From: Globodera rostochiensis
Lineage: Eukaryota; Nematoda; Chromadorea; Rhabditida; Heteroderidae
Assembly (NCBI GenBank): GCA_018350325.1
Contig: JAEVLN010000002.1
Location: forward strand, 3,374,295-3,438,294
DNA: 64,000 nt
Direction: 5' to 3'
The translations under genes and the position numbers were made by a program. Shown in pieces: positions 9,916 to 21,950 of this stretch (position 1 is the first letter of the stretch; each line of letters opens with the position of its first letter). Under the pieces are notes generated by a model. The model worked only from the letters and a program-made list of their open reading frames with translations, ran no database searches and had not been told where the DNA came from.

Positions 9916-12007
9916 ATGCTTCCATTCGAAGTGCAAAACTTTTTAACGGGGGCTGCCGATACGACGACTTCGTCCTTCCATGCCGACACTATTCACCACG
10001 TCGAATTCGATTTCTACGGTCAGCGCGTGGCCACAGTGTCTAGCGACAAAACCGTTTGCATTTGGGATAAGGACACATTAAATGGGACGTGGAGGAAGAG
10101 CGCTTCTTGGAAGGTGCGTTCTTTGCTTGAGAGTTTTCTTATTGGCTAAGACACAGCGGTGTCTGGAGGATTCGAGCTGTTTTAAGGCTTTTCATTCAGA
10201 AACATGGCGGTGCTGTGTGGAAAGTGCGCTTTGCGCATCCGGAGTACGGCCAAGTGCTGGCGACCTGCTCCTTCGACAATACCATCCAAATTTATGACAA
10301 AGACGGTCAATTTTGAAATAATGTGCCGAGGGTTATGCGCTCTTCGTCCTTCAGCTGCTGACATGGCGGACATCAGGCCAATCACTGGCGCTGACTCCAC
10401 CAACGGATGGGTGTGCCGAGCCGTCCTAAGACAGAGGTTTTCGCTTACAAATGAATTCACTTTCATTTCATTTTGATTCGTGGCCACAAATTGATGGGTT
10501 GGAATGGGCTGGGCCCAAATGCTTTTGGTGTCTTTTAGCACTGCCAGCGCTAGCATCACGGACATTCAGCTCGCACCACATTATTTAGGCCTTCAATTGG
10601 TATCGAAATAATTCAAAATGCAAAGAGAATTTGGTACTTGTGGGTTATAGGACCCCCAACCAAAATTTATTTGAACCACACAAAAACCACTTTTTTGATC
10701 CAAAGCGATTCACCATTCACTGAGTGGTTAACAAAAAGCGTTAGCGCGCTTTGATCAAAAAAGTGGTTTTTGTGTGTTTTAAATGAGTTTTGGTTGGGGG
10801 ATCCCACAAGTACCGAGAATTTTCCTAATTTGTTGGGGTGAAAAATCAATCGCTTTTAGGCGGCGTGTACATCGTCAGGCCGTGTCATTATTTACGAAGC
10901 CGAGGACATAATGGCATTGGACAATTGGAATGGTTTTTTTTTTAAATTTTGTTTGTTTCTGAATGCGTTTCCACTCTTAGTTCTCCATGATTATGAAGTG
11001 GCAATGAATCGGCTAAGTTCACTTTCCTGGAGTACCAATCGATTTGTAATTTATTACTGCTGATTAATTTATTTTGATCATTCGGGACTATATTCACTAC
11101 TTCGGACTTTTTTTCCAGCGATGTTGAGAAAATTTGTTTTTGAATCGTTTTTTTTTGTTTCTAAATTTTTGACTTCACGTCTCAACATCGATTAACAGTT
11201 TTAATGCTTTTCCATTCCCATTTTGGTTTTTATATAGGATCCTCCTCACCTTGTGGTTTCATCGGACGATGTTAATGCGCTTCCGTCTGAGAAAGTGTTT
11301 TTGTTTCGTGTCAATTCCGGCTCCGGGTTTGCTTTTTTTAAATATTTGATCATTAAAATGCAACTATTTTGGACTCATTCGGTTGGACCCGAACGGCGGC
11401 GAGCGGAAGCAGTTCAACTTTGCTGACCAGGTTAGCGCTGTTTGCTTTGGCCCTTCGTGCGGCTTGGCCCAACACAAATTGGCGGTTGCCGTGGGGGCCA
11501 GGGTATTGGTGTTCCAATTGCTCAGTGGACCCATTTCTGCGCTTTACGCCGACAACGACTCGGACAACGCCGACGACGGCTCGATAACGACGGAAGACGG
11601 AAGGGCACAAACGGCGGATGAAACGTCCGCGGGGACAGCCGAACTGACGGTCAGCGGGCGCGAAGTGCTGGAAGAGGGCAACGCAGCGCAGGCGAGTAAT
11701 TGCCAAAGGGGCAAATCGAATCAAAACAAATTGATGCCAACAAAACTAATTTGTTCAGGTCATTCGCCTCTCGTGGAACGTTATTGGCGATGTTATCTCC
11801 GCAGTTCACGCTGACGGACTGATTCGCGTGTGGCGATGTGAGTTCTCCAAATATGTTACCGAGTTGTTTTCTGCCGTTTTCTGTTATATGCTATATTTCC
11901 TTTATTGGACCATTTAAGTCGTATTTTCTAACCGATGGATTTTGCTCACCACCATAACGCCTCCGGCGGAGCAAGACAGAAATGCGAAGGACGATGTTTA
12001 TTACTAA
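9916..12007 (+). CDS. SEH1: Nucleoporin SEH1 (WD40 protein)
   Basis: SEH1 is a WD40 propeller shared by the nuclear pore Y-complex and the GATOR2/SEA complex. The start MLPFEVQNFLTG is at 9916. Exon segments in order are HADTIHHVEFDFYGQRVATV, SSDKTVCIWDKD, KHGGAVWKVRFAHPEYGQVL, ATCSFDNTIQIYDKD, SASITDIQLAPHYLGLQL, CTSSGRVIIYEAEDIMALD, LSSLSWSTNR, FADQVSAVCFGPSCGLAQHK, LAVAVGARVLVFQL and VIRLSWNVIGDVISAVHADG, then LIRVWR. This follows human SEH1 blade by blade. An acidic insert of about 60 residues near 11540-11695 is nematode-specific or low-complexity. The last exon is uncertain: I joined it at 11919, ending at 12005-12007, but a read-through stop near 11915 is also possible. One intron holds a MITE at 10633-10814. 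Confidence 0.88.
10633..10814. mobile_element. hAT-type MITE in a SEH1 intron (GGTACTT family)
   Basis: 182 bp, ends GGTACTTGTGGG, with inverted arms that continue inward (CACACAAAAACCACTTTTTT against its complement). Exact 8-bp duplication GAGAATTT at 10625-10632 and 10815-10822. Confidence 0.92.
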
Positions 12008-12411
12008 AGGCGATTTTCTGTCCGACTTTTTGCTCATTTGTTGTAATTCATATTTCTAACGAATTAAACAATGATGGGGTAACTCTACTGTTCTGCGTTA
12101 ATCTGATTTTAAGTATCAAAAGCATTTTTGAAAGACCGTTTTTGCGCAGGGCCTTTGCATCAATTTCCCAATTCGTGTCAAATGTCGAAAGGGGGGGGGG
12201 TTTTGCTGTTTTACTGACGGGAAGTTCGATTTATTCCAAAGTGAGCAGTTTCTTCGTAATATTTTGTTGTTGCTTTGAAGTGCTAAAAGCTGTGCCAACA
12301 AGCGCCACATTTTTGTTTTATCCCCCCCTCCCCATTTTGTTTCACGCGTTCTGCCGTCCCCCCCCCCCCCCATTTAATTGCATTTCCCATTTCGCCTTTT
12401 GCTACGTTTTC
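12008..12411. other. SEH1 3' flank, C and G runs
   Basis: About 400 bp with no supported gene; contains a G10 run near 12193 and a C11 run near 12359. An open frame passes through but has no domain signal. Confidence 0.4.
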
Positions 12412-13219
12412 ATGCCAATTGTTACGTCGTTCGTCCATTTGACCCTTTTGGTTCTTTTTGTGATGGAATGTTTTCCGTTGGGGACGGACGGGGGCAACGC
12501 CAATTCCCGAGCCGAACAAATTCCCGAGCCGCCGTTTTTCCCTTCGCGACACAAACGACAGTCTTTTTCGCGTTACATTTGCGGGATTCCCCCGTTCATT
12601 TTCCATTCGGACATTCGTAAGTGAAAATATACAAAAATGTGCCCGCATTTTTGGAGAAAGGACTTTTTGTAGTTTTGGATCAGTTTTCCAGACATAAATA
12701 ACCTTCGATCTTTAAACATTAAAAAAAGTGGAAATTTAATAATTTTTATATAATTTTTATTCTGTAAATATTTTCAAACTGAACGGATTCAGGTTTTTGA
12801 TTTTATTTTTGCCAGACATTTTTTGGTATCCGGTTACCTACATCTCAACTTCGCACTATTCAGCGTGTTCTTACTGGGCCATTTGTGTGAACCACGGTTT
12901 TGCCACCAATTTGCCCTGCAGCGACAACCAAAGCTGTTTAGAGCGTAACCCGAACACGGAATGTGTTCAGGGGACGTGAGTCATCGTTTTGGAAAGCCCA
13001 AAACTTAAATATAATGGCCGGTTGTGTTCGTTTGTCTAATTCAGTTGCTGCACTTTGCCGTCCGTCCAAATGCCCACGACCATTCCCGACACTTTGCAAC
13101 TTTCGACGAATCCATCGACTTTTCCAACATCGAAATGTTCGATTTCGACAGTTTGCTTCGTTCTTGCCCTCTTTTCTGTCCTCCTTTCACTTAGAGCTAT
13201 CGAATTGTTCGACCACTGA
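12412..13219 (+). CDS. Small Cys-rich secreted or membrane-anchored protein (EB-module-like)
   Basis: Three exons (12412-12616, 12816-12975, 13045-13219) join in frame to 179 residues, with GTAAGT and GTGAGT donors. Residues 1-20 form a signal peptide (FVHLTLLVLFVMECF). A KR site (SRHKRQSFS) follows. The ectodomain has eight cysteines, including CSYWAICVNHG, LPCSDNQSC and ECVQGTCCT, which resembles nematode EB modules. A Thr/Pro-rich stalk leads to a hydrophobic stretch VCFVLALFSVLLSL and a short tail ending ELFDH. I expect a type I membrane or GPI-like surface protein. I do not recognise a specific orthologue. Confidence 0.65.
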
Positions 13220-13385
13220 CTGATAACCGACCGATATCCCTGGGCCCCCGGGGGTTGCCGACCGAAACTCGACTCAAACTTTTTCTGACCTGGAGGCAAA
13301 TAAAATAGAAAAGGCATTTAAAGATAACTTTCAATTTTTAGAAATGTGAAATTGATTCTTTTTTGAGCCAAGTAACTATCCTAAG

Positions 13386-14499
13386 TAGTGTTCGGCACGG
13401 TAAAATTTACCGCGGTAAAAACCGGTAAAAATCGGTAAAAATTCACGGTAAATTTACCGGTTTACCGTTACCGGTCCAAGTCATTTACCGCGGTAAATTA
13501 CCGGTTTTCCGGTAAAAAATTTTAAACTAATATTGATACTTATTTTGAATTTGGCATTCAATTCAAAGAAATTTTGGGTCAAGTCTGACTCAAACATAGT
13601 CCAAAATCGCAATTTTTTGCCCATTTTTTAAAAAAAATCTTAAAAATTCGAAAAATCCCCCCCCCCCGTGGTTCAGGAGAGATACATTTAGAAATTGCAG
13701 AAAAAACTCTTGAAAAAAATGGGCTAGGACACTGTCTCGGGGTAGACCACAAAAAATGTTTGTCATTATTTAGGCCTCCGTCCTTATTTTTCGGATTTTG
13801 TGAAGATTTTCATAATATTTTGATGCAATATTCAAAATGAGAAAATTTCGAAGCGAATTGGGCCAATTTTTATTACAAATTGGGAGTCAAAATTCCAAAA
13901 ATTTTCTCGCCGACCCTCCCCGCCCCCATCTTTCCCAAAAATTTTTGAAAAATCACGCGCAAAAAAAAAGATATAAAGAAAATAAAACGTTTTTATTTTG
14001 ATAAAATGTAAATTTTGAGTGTACTTGAAATTCGTTGCCTGTTATGTACTTGGAAATCAAGACGTTTGTAATTGGGAATTGTTTTTACCCGATGGAAGCC
14101 CTGAATAATACCCAAAAAAACACCCTCCAAAATCAAACTTCTTTTTTTGGAAAAAATTGATTAAGAAAACCGAAAAAATGCAACCCCTAAAATTGTCATC
14201 GGAATGTGCAGAAGAAAAATCGAGAACTGGTTCATAACAAATTTGTGCAAGTTATCGGGAAAGATTTGTTGTGAGTTTGTAAAACTAGAAAGGACTTTAA
14301 TTTCAATTTTTTAAAATTTACCGATTTACCGAGATTTACCGGCATTTTTTGGTCGGTAAAAACCGGTAACGGTAAAAACCGGTAAATTTACCGATTTACC
14401 GTTACCGGTCGTTTTGGGCCACGAACGGTAAAAAACCGGTAACGGTAATTACCGGTTTTACCGTTACCGTTACCGGAAAATGCCATTTGCCGAACACTA
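13386..14499. mobile_element. hAT-type element with ACCGGTAA-type subterminal repeats
   Basis: 1114 bp. Perfect 12-bp ends TAGTGTTCGGCA and an exact 8-bp duplication ATCCTAAG (13378-13385 and 14500-14507). Both subterminal zones (13395-13510, 14320-14475) are packed with CGGTAAA and TTTACCGG, the arrangement hAT transposases bind. No transposase frame remains. Confidence 0.93.
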
Positions 14500-14507
14500 A
14501 TCCTAAG

Positions 14508-15055
14508 CATCGAAATGTTTCATTTTTTACATTTATTTGTTAGGCGAGACCATTTTAGTGCCTTTGAGGGATTTTTACTAATCATCCGAATTTTATATGT
14601 GACATTTGCAAATTCATACTTTCATTCTTATAATGTGCATAAATTGTTTCATTTCTAACAGACTTTTATGAAAGTTTCTTCTTTTTGTTTCGGAGAATAA
14701 AAATTGGATGGAAAGGCGCGGATGGGGGGGGGGGGGGTCGTCTGGCCCAAAATAATGAGAATATTATAAATTGGAGCGCATCGGCGGCTTAACATTCGAC
14801 AAATTGGGGCCAAATGCAGCCCAATAACTTTTTAATTGTTCAAAAACCCAAAGAAATTGGACGCTTTGGAGACAAAAAATGATTAAATTTATTTAAGGGA
14901 CTTTCACAGAAACGAACGGAAATATTAAATTTAACGCCGGAGAGTCTAAAATGACAATTAATATTAAAATAGGGCACAATTTGGGCCTTTTTGTTTTGAG
15001 GTGATCAGCGGGTGATTAATCGCTTTAAACGATCATTTAATTGATCTTTTCTTTG
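14508..15055. other. Intergenic region
   Basis: AT-rich sequence with a G13 run near 14725. No gene or clear repeat seen. Confidence 0.4.
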
Positions 15056-18000
15056 TTAGAGTCCGCCGCACCGAATTCGCCTTAATAGTTGGGCACGTAA
15101 CAAATCGGCGCCGGTGGTTCCAATGAACACGTGGGAGGGGTTGGCCGTCAAACGGTGCAGATACTCCCTGAAAATGTTGGGAGTCCATCTCCGACTCTTT
15201 TTGTTCAAATTGTATTAAAAATTCCAAGAAATGTTAATGTCAAAAAGGGATTTGTCTGTTTGGCCTTATAACTTTGGCATTCGAATTGTGTGAATTTATT
15301 TTTGGTTTTTACGTATTGCTAAGTTCGGAGATGGACAGGGCGTAAAATTGCGTGTTGGCCATGGAACGGACATTCTGTGCGCTGAAAATGCCAATTCTGA
15401 GGGCAATTTTTGGAGGAAAATCTGCTGGTTTAAACTAAATTAATTGGCGATAATTCCGAAAGCTTTCACTTTACCACTTCCGATTTTTGTTGTTAATTTT
15501 TATAATTTATAAATATAAATTTACTATTGGACGGCATCATCCTGGGAGAAGCCTGAAAATGAAGGCGAAGTTAATGTAAATTGCCTACGGCGTTTACCGT
15601 CACTGAGCAGCACAACGAAGGCGGGCACCTGACAGAATTACAGTTACAAAGAATTGGGTGTACGGTAAGAGCATTTATTTGGCCAAGAGTTACGGTACCA
15701 AAGGTTTCCTTTTCAAAAAAATGTAATCTTTTGGAAATAAACTTTAAATTTATAGGAAAAGCGTAATTTGTATTCACCGGTCTTCGTCGGCGTTCCAGCA
15801 GAAGAGCCGCCTGTTGGAGTGCCCTGCCGATGTACGTGGTGCCGGTCAGGTGCCGAACCTGTCAATTGGGGGAAGTTCTTTGGGTTTGCCGCAAAACGTG
15901 CCTGATGAAATGCGTCCATCATCTGCTCACTGTTCCTGAACCGGTCCCAGCCCCACTCCGTCTTCTGCAGTTCGGCACCCGCAAATTGAATGAGTGCCAC
16001 CCGGGGCCCCTTCTCGGGCTCCTCCAACTGAATTTGGCACAAAATCTCCTCCAGCCATCGTTTCTGCACGTCGTAAACTCGCTGCACAGAACCGCTGGAG
16101 TCGATGACGAACAGAACGTCCAGCGAGGGACAGTGAACTGCTTGAGAGGGACGGAAGAGAAAGTTTTCAAGGTGTTTAGCAGTTTTACAAGTCCTTAGTG
16201 CAGGAATGGGTTCCGCCCCCCCCCCCGCCCCCTCACTTTGAGGCCGTGCCACCACACCAAAAGTCCTTCGCTTCTCTTCTTTCTTTCGAAACTCTTTGTT
16301 CAGTGCCAAGTATGCTTCTTTGGCGCCCTTGCCGCCTTCTTTCACTTCCAATCTGAGCTTTTCCGGGTGTGCCGGAGGCGAAGAAAGTTTTGAGAAAGCT
16401 CTTCCGCTGGGAAACCTTTAGCAAATTGAAATGCTCATAAAACAACATAAAAGCATCTCACTCGACTCTCCCCTCCGGCTCTGTCAGTAAATTTATTCCT
16501 CCCTTTGATAACGAAGTTTCTGTTGTTGTTGATGCTGAACTCCCTGGCGATGATGGAGTAGTGTCGGGTGATGATGAATGTGCAAGGAATGCTGTGCTTG
16601 GACTGCTCCAAAAGGTTGTTGCCGATATGACTGGCTGTTCGATGTCGGCTTGCCTCTCCATCTCGGCGGTTTCATTTATTTGTGCTGGGGGTTCGAATAC
16701 GTCTTCAGCCCGTTCGGCCGATGATAGCGATGCGTTTGCCGTGAGAGGAGAGGCGAAAGAGGCGGACAAAAAATGATAAATAAAAGGACAATTTCGGACT
16801 GTTCAACGTCTCAATGGCCTCGTACTTGCTGAATTTGTTGCCGGGGGTCGAGAACTGTCCGTGCCGTTCCCCTCATTTGGGCAATGTCTTGCAGAGTTCC
16901 GTTGCCCTGTCGCATTGTCGTCAACTGTTCTTCGACCTCCTCCCCCCCATCCTCAACTTCCGCCATGGTCATGGCCTCCTCGTCCAATTTGTACTCCTCC
17001 ACAGAAGCTGTAAAAAACAATTAATTTTGTTTAAATAGCCTTTCGAATCGGCTATTATTTATTGGTCCTGGGGACAGAAAGTGTTCCGGTACTTTTTAGA
17101 AAAAGCCACGCTTTACTTCCTTCCAAACATTCAAAGGACAAGCAAAGCTAACCAACCGATGGCTCCGTCCGTCCGATTCTGATGACGTTGATCTGACTGA
17201 TTCTGATCGGTTTTGCCAGTCCAATTCTGATGACTTTGATCTAACTGATTCTGATCGGTTTTGCCAGTCCAATTCTGATGACTTTGATCTGACTGATTCT
17301 GATCGGTTTTGCCAGTCCAATTCTGATGACTTTGATCTGACTGATTCTGATCGGTTTTGCTAGTCCAATTCTGATGACTTTGATCTGACTGATTCTGATC
17401 GACTTTTGCGCTCTCTAAGAAAATTCGGTGATGGTTCAGTTCACTGGACAGGGCTTCTTCCGAAGGCTCTTTTTGGTTACGAATGTTTTTCTCATCCCCC
17501 GGCATTTCGTCCGCATTGTCCTCATCCTTCTTCCTTTGTTCAGAAGAAGCTTCGTCTTTGATTGAAAATAGTGAAGGCATTGGGCCAGAGTGATACTTTA
17601 AATATGTGATCGATCGATCACCTATCAGTGGGTTCTGCACACTCTGAAGTGCAGGCAAAGTGGTGGACGAAGGTGGACTGGTCGAAGTTGACGGAGTGGA
17701 AGATGGAGGAGGAGGAGGAGAGTGAGTTGAATTTGGAAGGAGATCATCCGTTGATGAAGCTTCACTCAGTTTCAGTTCATCATGCGGCAAAAGCGTTGTT
17801 GTCTGTGTGTTGTCCAAAACAAATTTATCTGTGGAATAAAAAAGCGATAAATTGTGCTTGTTTCGCCTCCCCCCCTTTTCCCAATCCCCCCTCTCCCCTC
17901 AATCCCCCCCCCCCCCTTAACCTTCCGTCCAATCCCCCCCTCACTTATTCACCTTAATTCCCCTCCCCCTTCTCCCCCCCCCTCAATCCCCCCCCCCTTA

Positions 18001-21000
18001 ACCTTCCGTCCAATCCCCCCCTCACTTATTCACCTAATTCCCCTCCCCCTTCTCCCCCCCCCTCAATCCCCCCCCCCTTAACCTTCCGTCCAATCCCCCC
18101 TCACTTATTCACCTTAATTCCCCTCCCCCTTCTCCCCCCCCCTCAATCCCCCCCCCTTAACCTTCCGTCCAATCCCCCCCTCACTTATTACCTTAATTCC
18201 CCTCCCCCTCACATAATAACCTTAGGTAATTCCCCTCCTCCTTCCCCGTCATCCCCTCCCTTTTCCGTACCCCAATAGTCTGTCCATCCCTTCCGGTGCC
18301 ATTTTTCTACTTTTTTTGCTTTGCCCTTCTGCAGGATGAGCACTTTGACTGTGGTCGTAGCGGGCGGATTGGTGTTCGATTGGTTGTGCCCTTCTTGCGC
18401 TTGTGCCCCCCTCCCCTCTTCCTCCTCTTCCTCCTCTTCCTCCTTTTCTTTCTTTTCTTTCTTTTCTTTCTTTTCTTTTTTCTTTTCTTCCTTTTCGTCG
18501 GATGAGAGAGGGGAAGACGGAAGAGAGCTTTTCCGTTGGTCTCTTTGCCCACTTTGTGTTGCCCCTCCCGATAATGTTTCGTTGTGCTTCGTGCCGCCAT
18601 TATTTTTCCGCTTTATTCCATCCGCTTCCTTTGTGTTCATCACCTCCTTTTTGCTCTTCGCCCATTTATCCGCCCCTTTTTTGGCCTTTTCTTCTTCCTC
18701 CTCCTCATCCTTCCCCTCCTTTTCCCGCTTCTCCAACTCTTTTTCTTCATTGCTTTTCAACTCTTCCTCTTCTTCCTCCTTTCTCTTTTCTTCCTCCTTC
18801 TTCTCATCCTTCCCCTCCTTTTCCCGCCTCTCCAACTCTTTTTCTTCCCTCCTTTTCAACTCCTCCTCTTCTTCCTCCTCCTTCTCATCCTTCCCCTCCT
18901 TTTCCCGCCTCTCCAACTCTTTTTCTTCCCTCCTTTTCAACTTCTCTTCTTCCTCCTTCTTCTCATCCTTCCCCTCCTTTTCCCGCCTCTCCAACTCTTT
19001 TTCTTCCCTCCTTTTCAACTCCTCCTCTTCTTCCTCCTCCTTCTCATCCTTCCCCTCCTTTTCCCGCCTCTCCAACTCTTTTTCTTCCCTCCTTTTCAAC
19101 TCCTCCTCTTCTTCCTCCTTCTTCTCATCCTTCCCCTCCTTTTCCCGCCTCTCCAACTCTTTTTCTTCCCTCCTTTTCAACTCCTCCTCTTCTTCCTCCT
19201 TCTTCTCATCCTTCCCCTCCTTTTCCCGCCTCTCCAACTCTTTTTCTTCCCTTCTTTTCAACTCCTCCTCTTTTTGCTCCTTCTTCTCATCCTTCCCCTC
19301 CTTTTCCCGCTTCTCCAACTCTTTTTCTTCCCTTCTTTTCAACTCCTCCTCTTCTTCCTCCTTCTTCTCATCCTTCCCCTCCTTTTCCCGCCTCTCCAAC
19401 TCTTTTTCTTCCCTCCTTTTCAACTCCTCCTCTTCTTCCTCCTTCTTCTCATCCTTCCCCTCCTTTTCCCGCCTCTCCAACTCTTTTTCTTCCCTCCTTT
19501 TCAACTCCTCCTCTTCTTGCTCCTTCTTCTCATCCTTCCCCTCCTTTTCCCGCCTCTCCAACTCTTTTTCTTCCCTCCTTTTCAACTCCTCCTCTTCTTC
19601 CTCCTTCTTCTCATCCTTCCCCTCCTTTTCCCGCCTCTCCAACTCTTTTTCTTCCCTTCTTTTCAACTCTTCCTCCTTCCTTTTCATCCCATCCCCCAAT
19701 ACTTTTTCTTCAATGAGCGAAGTGTTAAAATTCATCGCAAGTATCATCTCCTCCGGCGTTGTCCCAATCAACGCCGCCGTTTCCAGCGCGTTTATCCGGC
19801 TTTTTTCTTTTCCTCTCTCATCCGTCCGGCCCTTTCCGTTGCTTTTGTTCGGCACTTTGGTGCCGGTGCCTATTTTCTTCAACTTCTCCATTTTCCTCTC
19901 TTCTTCTTCCTTTCTCTTCTCTTCCTTATTCCTCTTCCTCTCTTCTTCTTCCTTTCCCTTTTCTACATCCTTATTCCTCTTCCTCTCTTCTTGTTCCTCT
20001 TCCTTTCCTTTTTTTATTTCCTTATTTTTCTTCCACTCTTCTTCTTCTTCCTTTCCCTTTTCCTCTTCTTGTTCCTTTCTCTTCTGTTCCTTATTCCTCT
20101 TCCACTCTTCTTCTTCTTCCTTTCCCTTTTCCTCTTCTTGTTCCTTTTTCTTCTGTTCCTTATTCCTCTTCCACTCTTCTTCTTCTTCCTTTCCCTTTTC
20201 CTCTTCTTGTTCCTTTTTCTTCTGTTCCTTATTCCTCTTCCACTCTTCTTCTTCTTCCTTTCCCTTTTCCTCTTCTTGTTCCTTTTTCTTCTGTTCCTTA
20301 TTCCTCTTCCACTCTTCTTCTTCTTCCTTTCCCTTTTCTACTTCCACTTCCTCCGCCCCGCCGTTGGCCCTCGCTCCTTTTCCGTATGAATGTGTTTCGT
20401 GTGCCCCCAAAAGTCTCTCAACCACCGGATCGTCCGTTATTCTGTCGGCGGAATGGCCGCCGATTGGGCCGTGGAAGGGCAGGCGATCGCCGATTCGAAT
20501 GCACGCTTGCGCCCTCTCCGTCTCCGTCAACAACGCCTCGCGCAATCGCTCCAATTCTTCGGAGCCCGGGCCGAAATTTAAATTTTAAATTAATAAATTA
20601 ATACGAAAAGTTTTTTGGTCACCCGAAAATGTTCTCCTCTTTCCCCGAAATTCTGTTTAACTCAGCGTGAAATGGAAGCGCATCGTCGAAAATGGAAACG
20701 ACAAAAATCTTCACATTTTTGTGCTCCCTCAACTGCTGTGCCGGCTTCAACGGGTCGTCGATGCTCAACCCGTCGGTGAACAGAACGATTACCTTTCCCG
20801 CGTCTGCCCTAAAACGCGGCAGGCTTTCTTAATTCATTTATTTGTTTTGTTTTTTGCCTCGCTCCTCGGTCCGGACGGAACAGTTCCGACTCCGCCTTTC
20901 TCAACGCGTACCTGAACATTCTGTTGATGAAATGGATTAATACGTGTTTAGCTTTTTATAATTCCTTAAACGGAGATTTGACGAAATGAATTTGGGGGGA

Positions 21001-21950
21001 TTTCTCGGAAAGTTTCGAAAGAATTTCCTTCGGCTGACCCGGTTCGCGTGCCGCCGGCTTGGAACTTCATCCGGCGAAGATGCTGGCGGATATCGTCCGC
21101 TGTCGGATAAGTGCCGAGGGCGAATTCGGTGAGGGGAAATCCGGCGTATTGGACGGCGGCGACGCGAACCTAAAAGATTAAAAAAAGTGATCAGGAATGT
21201 TTAATCAAAAGGAAGGGCTTCCTGAAAGCCCCGAGGCCATCGTTCATTTTAAAATTGCCTTACTGTGTCGCGCTCCAACGGCAATGACTCGACGAGAGAG
21301 ACGGCCCAACGAACGTGTTCCCGGTAGAGCTGTTCAATGGACCCGCTGGTGTCCAGCAAAAACACCAAATCCAACTTCGGATGGCATCGTTCGATTGTGG
21401 CATTGGCATTTAAAACAACAGCCTCCCCCGAAGAAGAAGAAGAAGAAGAAGCACTTTTCTCGTTTTTGCTGTTCATTTTGTCTTTTTCACTTCGTCCATC
21501 GGCCGTTCTGTTCCCGTCCCAACGCCGCCCGTCGTCGATGTTGTGCAGCAGCCATCTGTCCTTCTCGCCCACGCCCTGCTCGTCCTTCCTCGTCTCCGAT
21601 TCCGTCGTTGTCCTCGTCTCATTGGCTTTGTTCTCTTCTGCTGTGCCGAACGTGCGGATGAATTCTTCCTCCGCCCCCTCCTCGCCCTCCTCGTCCGCCG
21701 TCCCCTCCAGCACCATTTCTTCGGCCCCCTCGGGCACTTCGTTGGGCCCCCCGCCGTCCTCTGTCCCCAGCAGCAACGAGTCAAAATGTTCAGCTGAGTT
21801 TGAATAGTCAACGTCGTCGAGCAGTTCAGAAGACAAATATTTTTGACCAGCAGATGCGGGAAGCGGATGCAAAAGAGTCGAGAAGAGAAGGTAAAGCATT
21901 GGGATGAGAGGAGAGTTGAGGGAAATCCGTCCAACGGATGACGGAACCAT
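15056..21950 (-). CDS. Large secreted protein with two VWA domains split by Glu/Lys and Asn/Gln repeats
   Basis: The start chosen is 21950 (MVPSSVGRISL), giving a signal peptide with core PMLYLLFSTLL. An acidic region leads to VWA-1: LDLVFLLDTSGSIEQLY (MIDAS DxSGS), RVAAVQYAGFPL, YALRKAESEL, KVIVLFTDGLS and VKIFVVSIFD. Then come ELERLREALL, a Glu/Lys-rich region of about 700 residues (18271-20540), WTDYW, a Ser/Pro region, about five 16-residue DQNQSDQSHQNWT units, and VWA-2 (about 15056-16165): LDVLFVIDSSGSVQRVY, RVALIQFAGAEL, VRHLTGTTYIGRALQQAALL, VPAFVVLLSDGFSQ and FYALSISELS. It ends LLRRIRCGGL at 15056. VWA domains usually bind matrix or adhesion partners through a metal ion, so an extracellular role is likely. 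One GC-AG intron (15859-15901) and one apparent non-AG acceptor (20571) occur. Exon joins near 16760 are uncertain. Confidence 0.85.
17160..17405 (-). repeat. 48-bp coding repeat in the VWA gene
   Basis: About five near-identical 48-bp copies encode DQNQSDQSHQNWTGKT. Each copy contains NWT, an N-glycosylation sequon, so the array could make a glycosylated spacer. Confidence 0.9.
17870..18235. repeat. Intronic C-rich minisatellite, unit about 76 bp
   Basis: Four to five copies of a unit holding TTAACCTTCCGTCCAATCCC and TCACTTATTCACC. It lies within an intron of the VWA gene. Confidence 0.9.
18690..19690 (-). repeat. Coding minisatellite for KEEEEELKRREEKELERRE units
   Basis: About twelve copies of a 75-81 bp unit, each coding for a 25-27 residue, highly charged helix-forming segment of the VWA protein. 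Unit lengths vary only by whole codons, which argues that the frame is under selection. Confidence 0.9.
20035..20345 (-). repeat. Coding minisatellite for EEEEEWKRNKEQKKKEQEEE units
   Basis: Five copies of a 69-bp unit within the same exon, again in frame. Differences between copies are mostly synonymous or K/R changes. Confidence 0.88.

Noticed and set aside
18321..20588. Plus-strand open frames of up to 755 codons opposite the VWA gene
   Set aside because: Antisense shadows of the Glu/Lys minisatellite; the minus strand continues into real VWA domains through splice sites.
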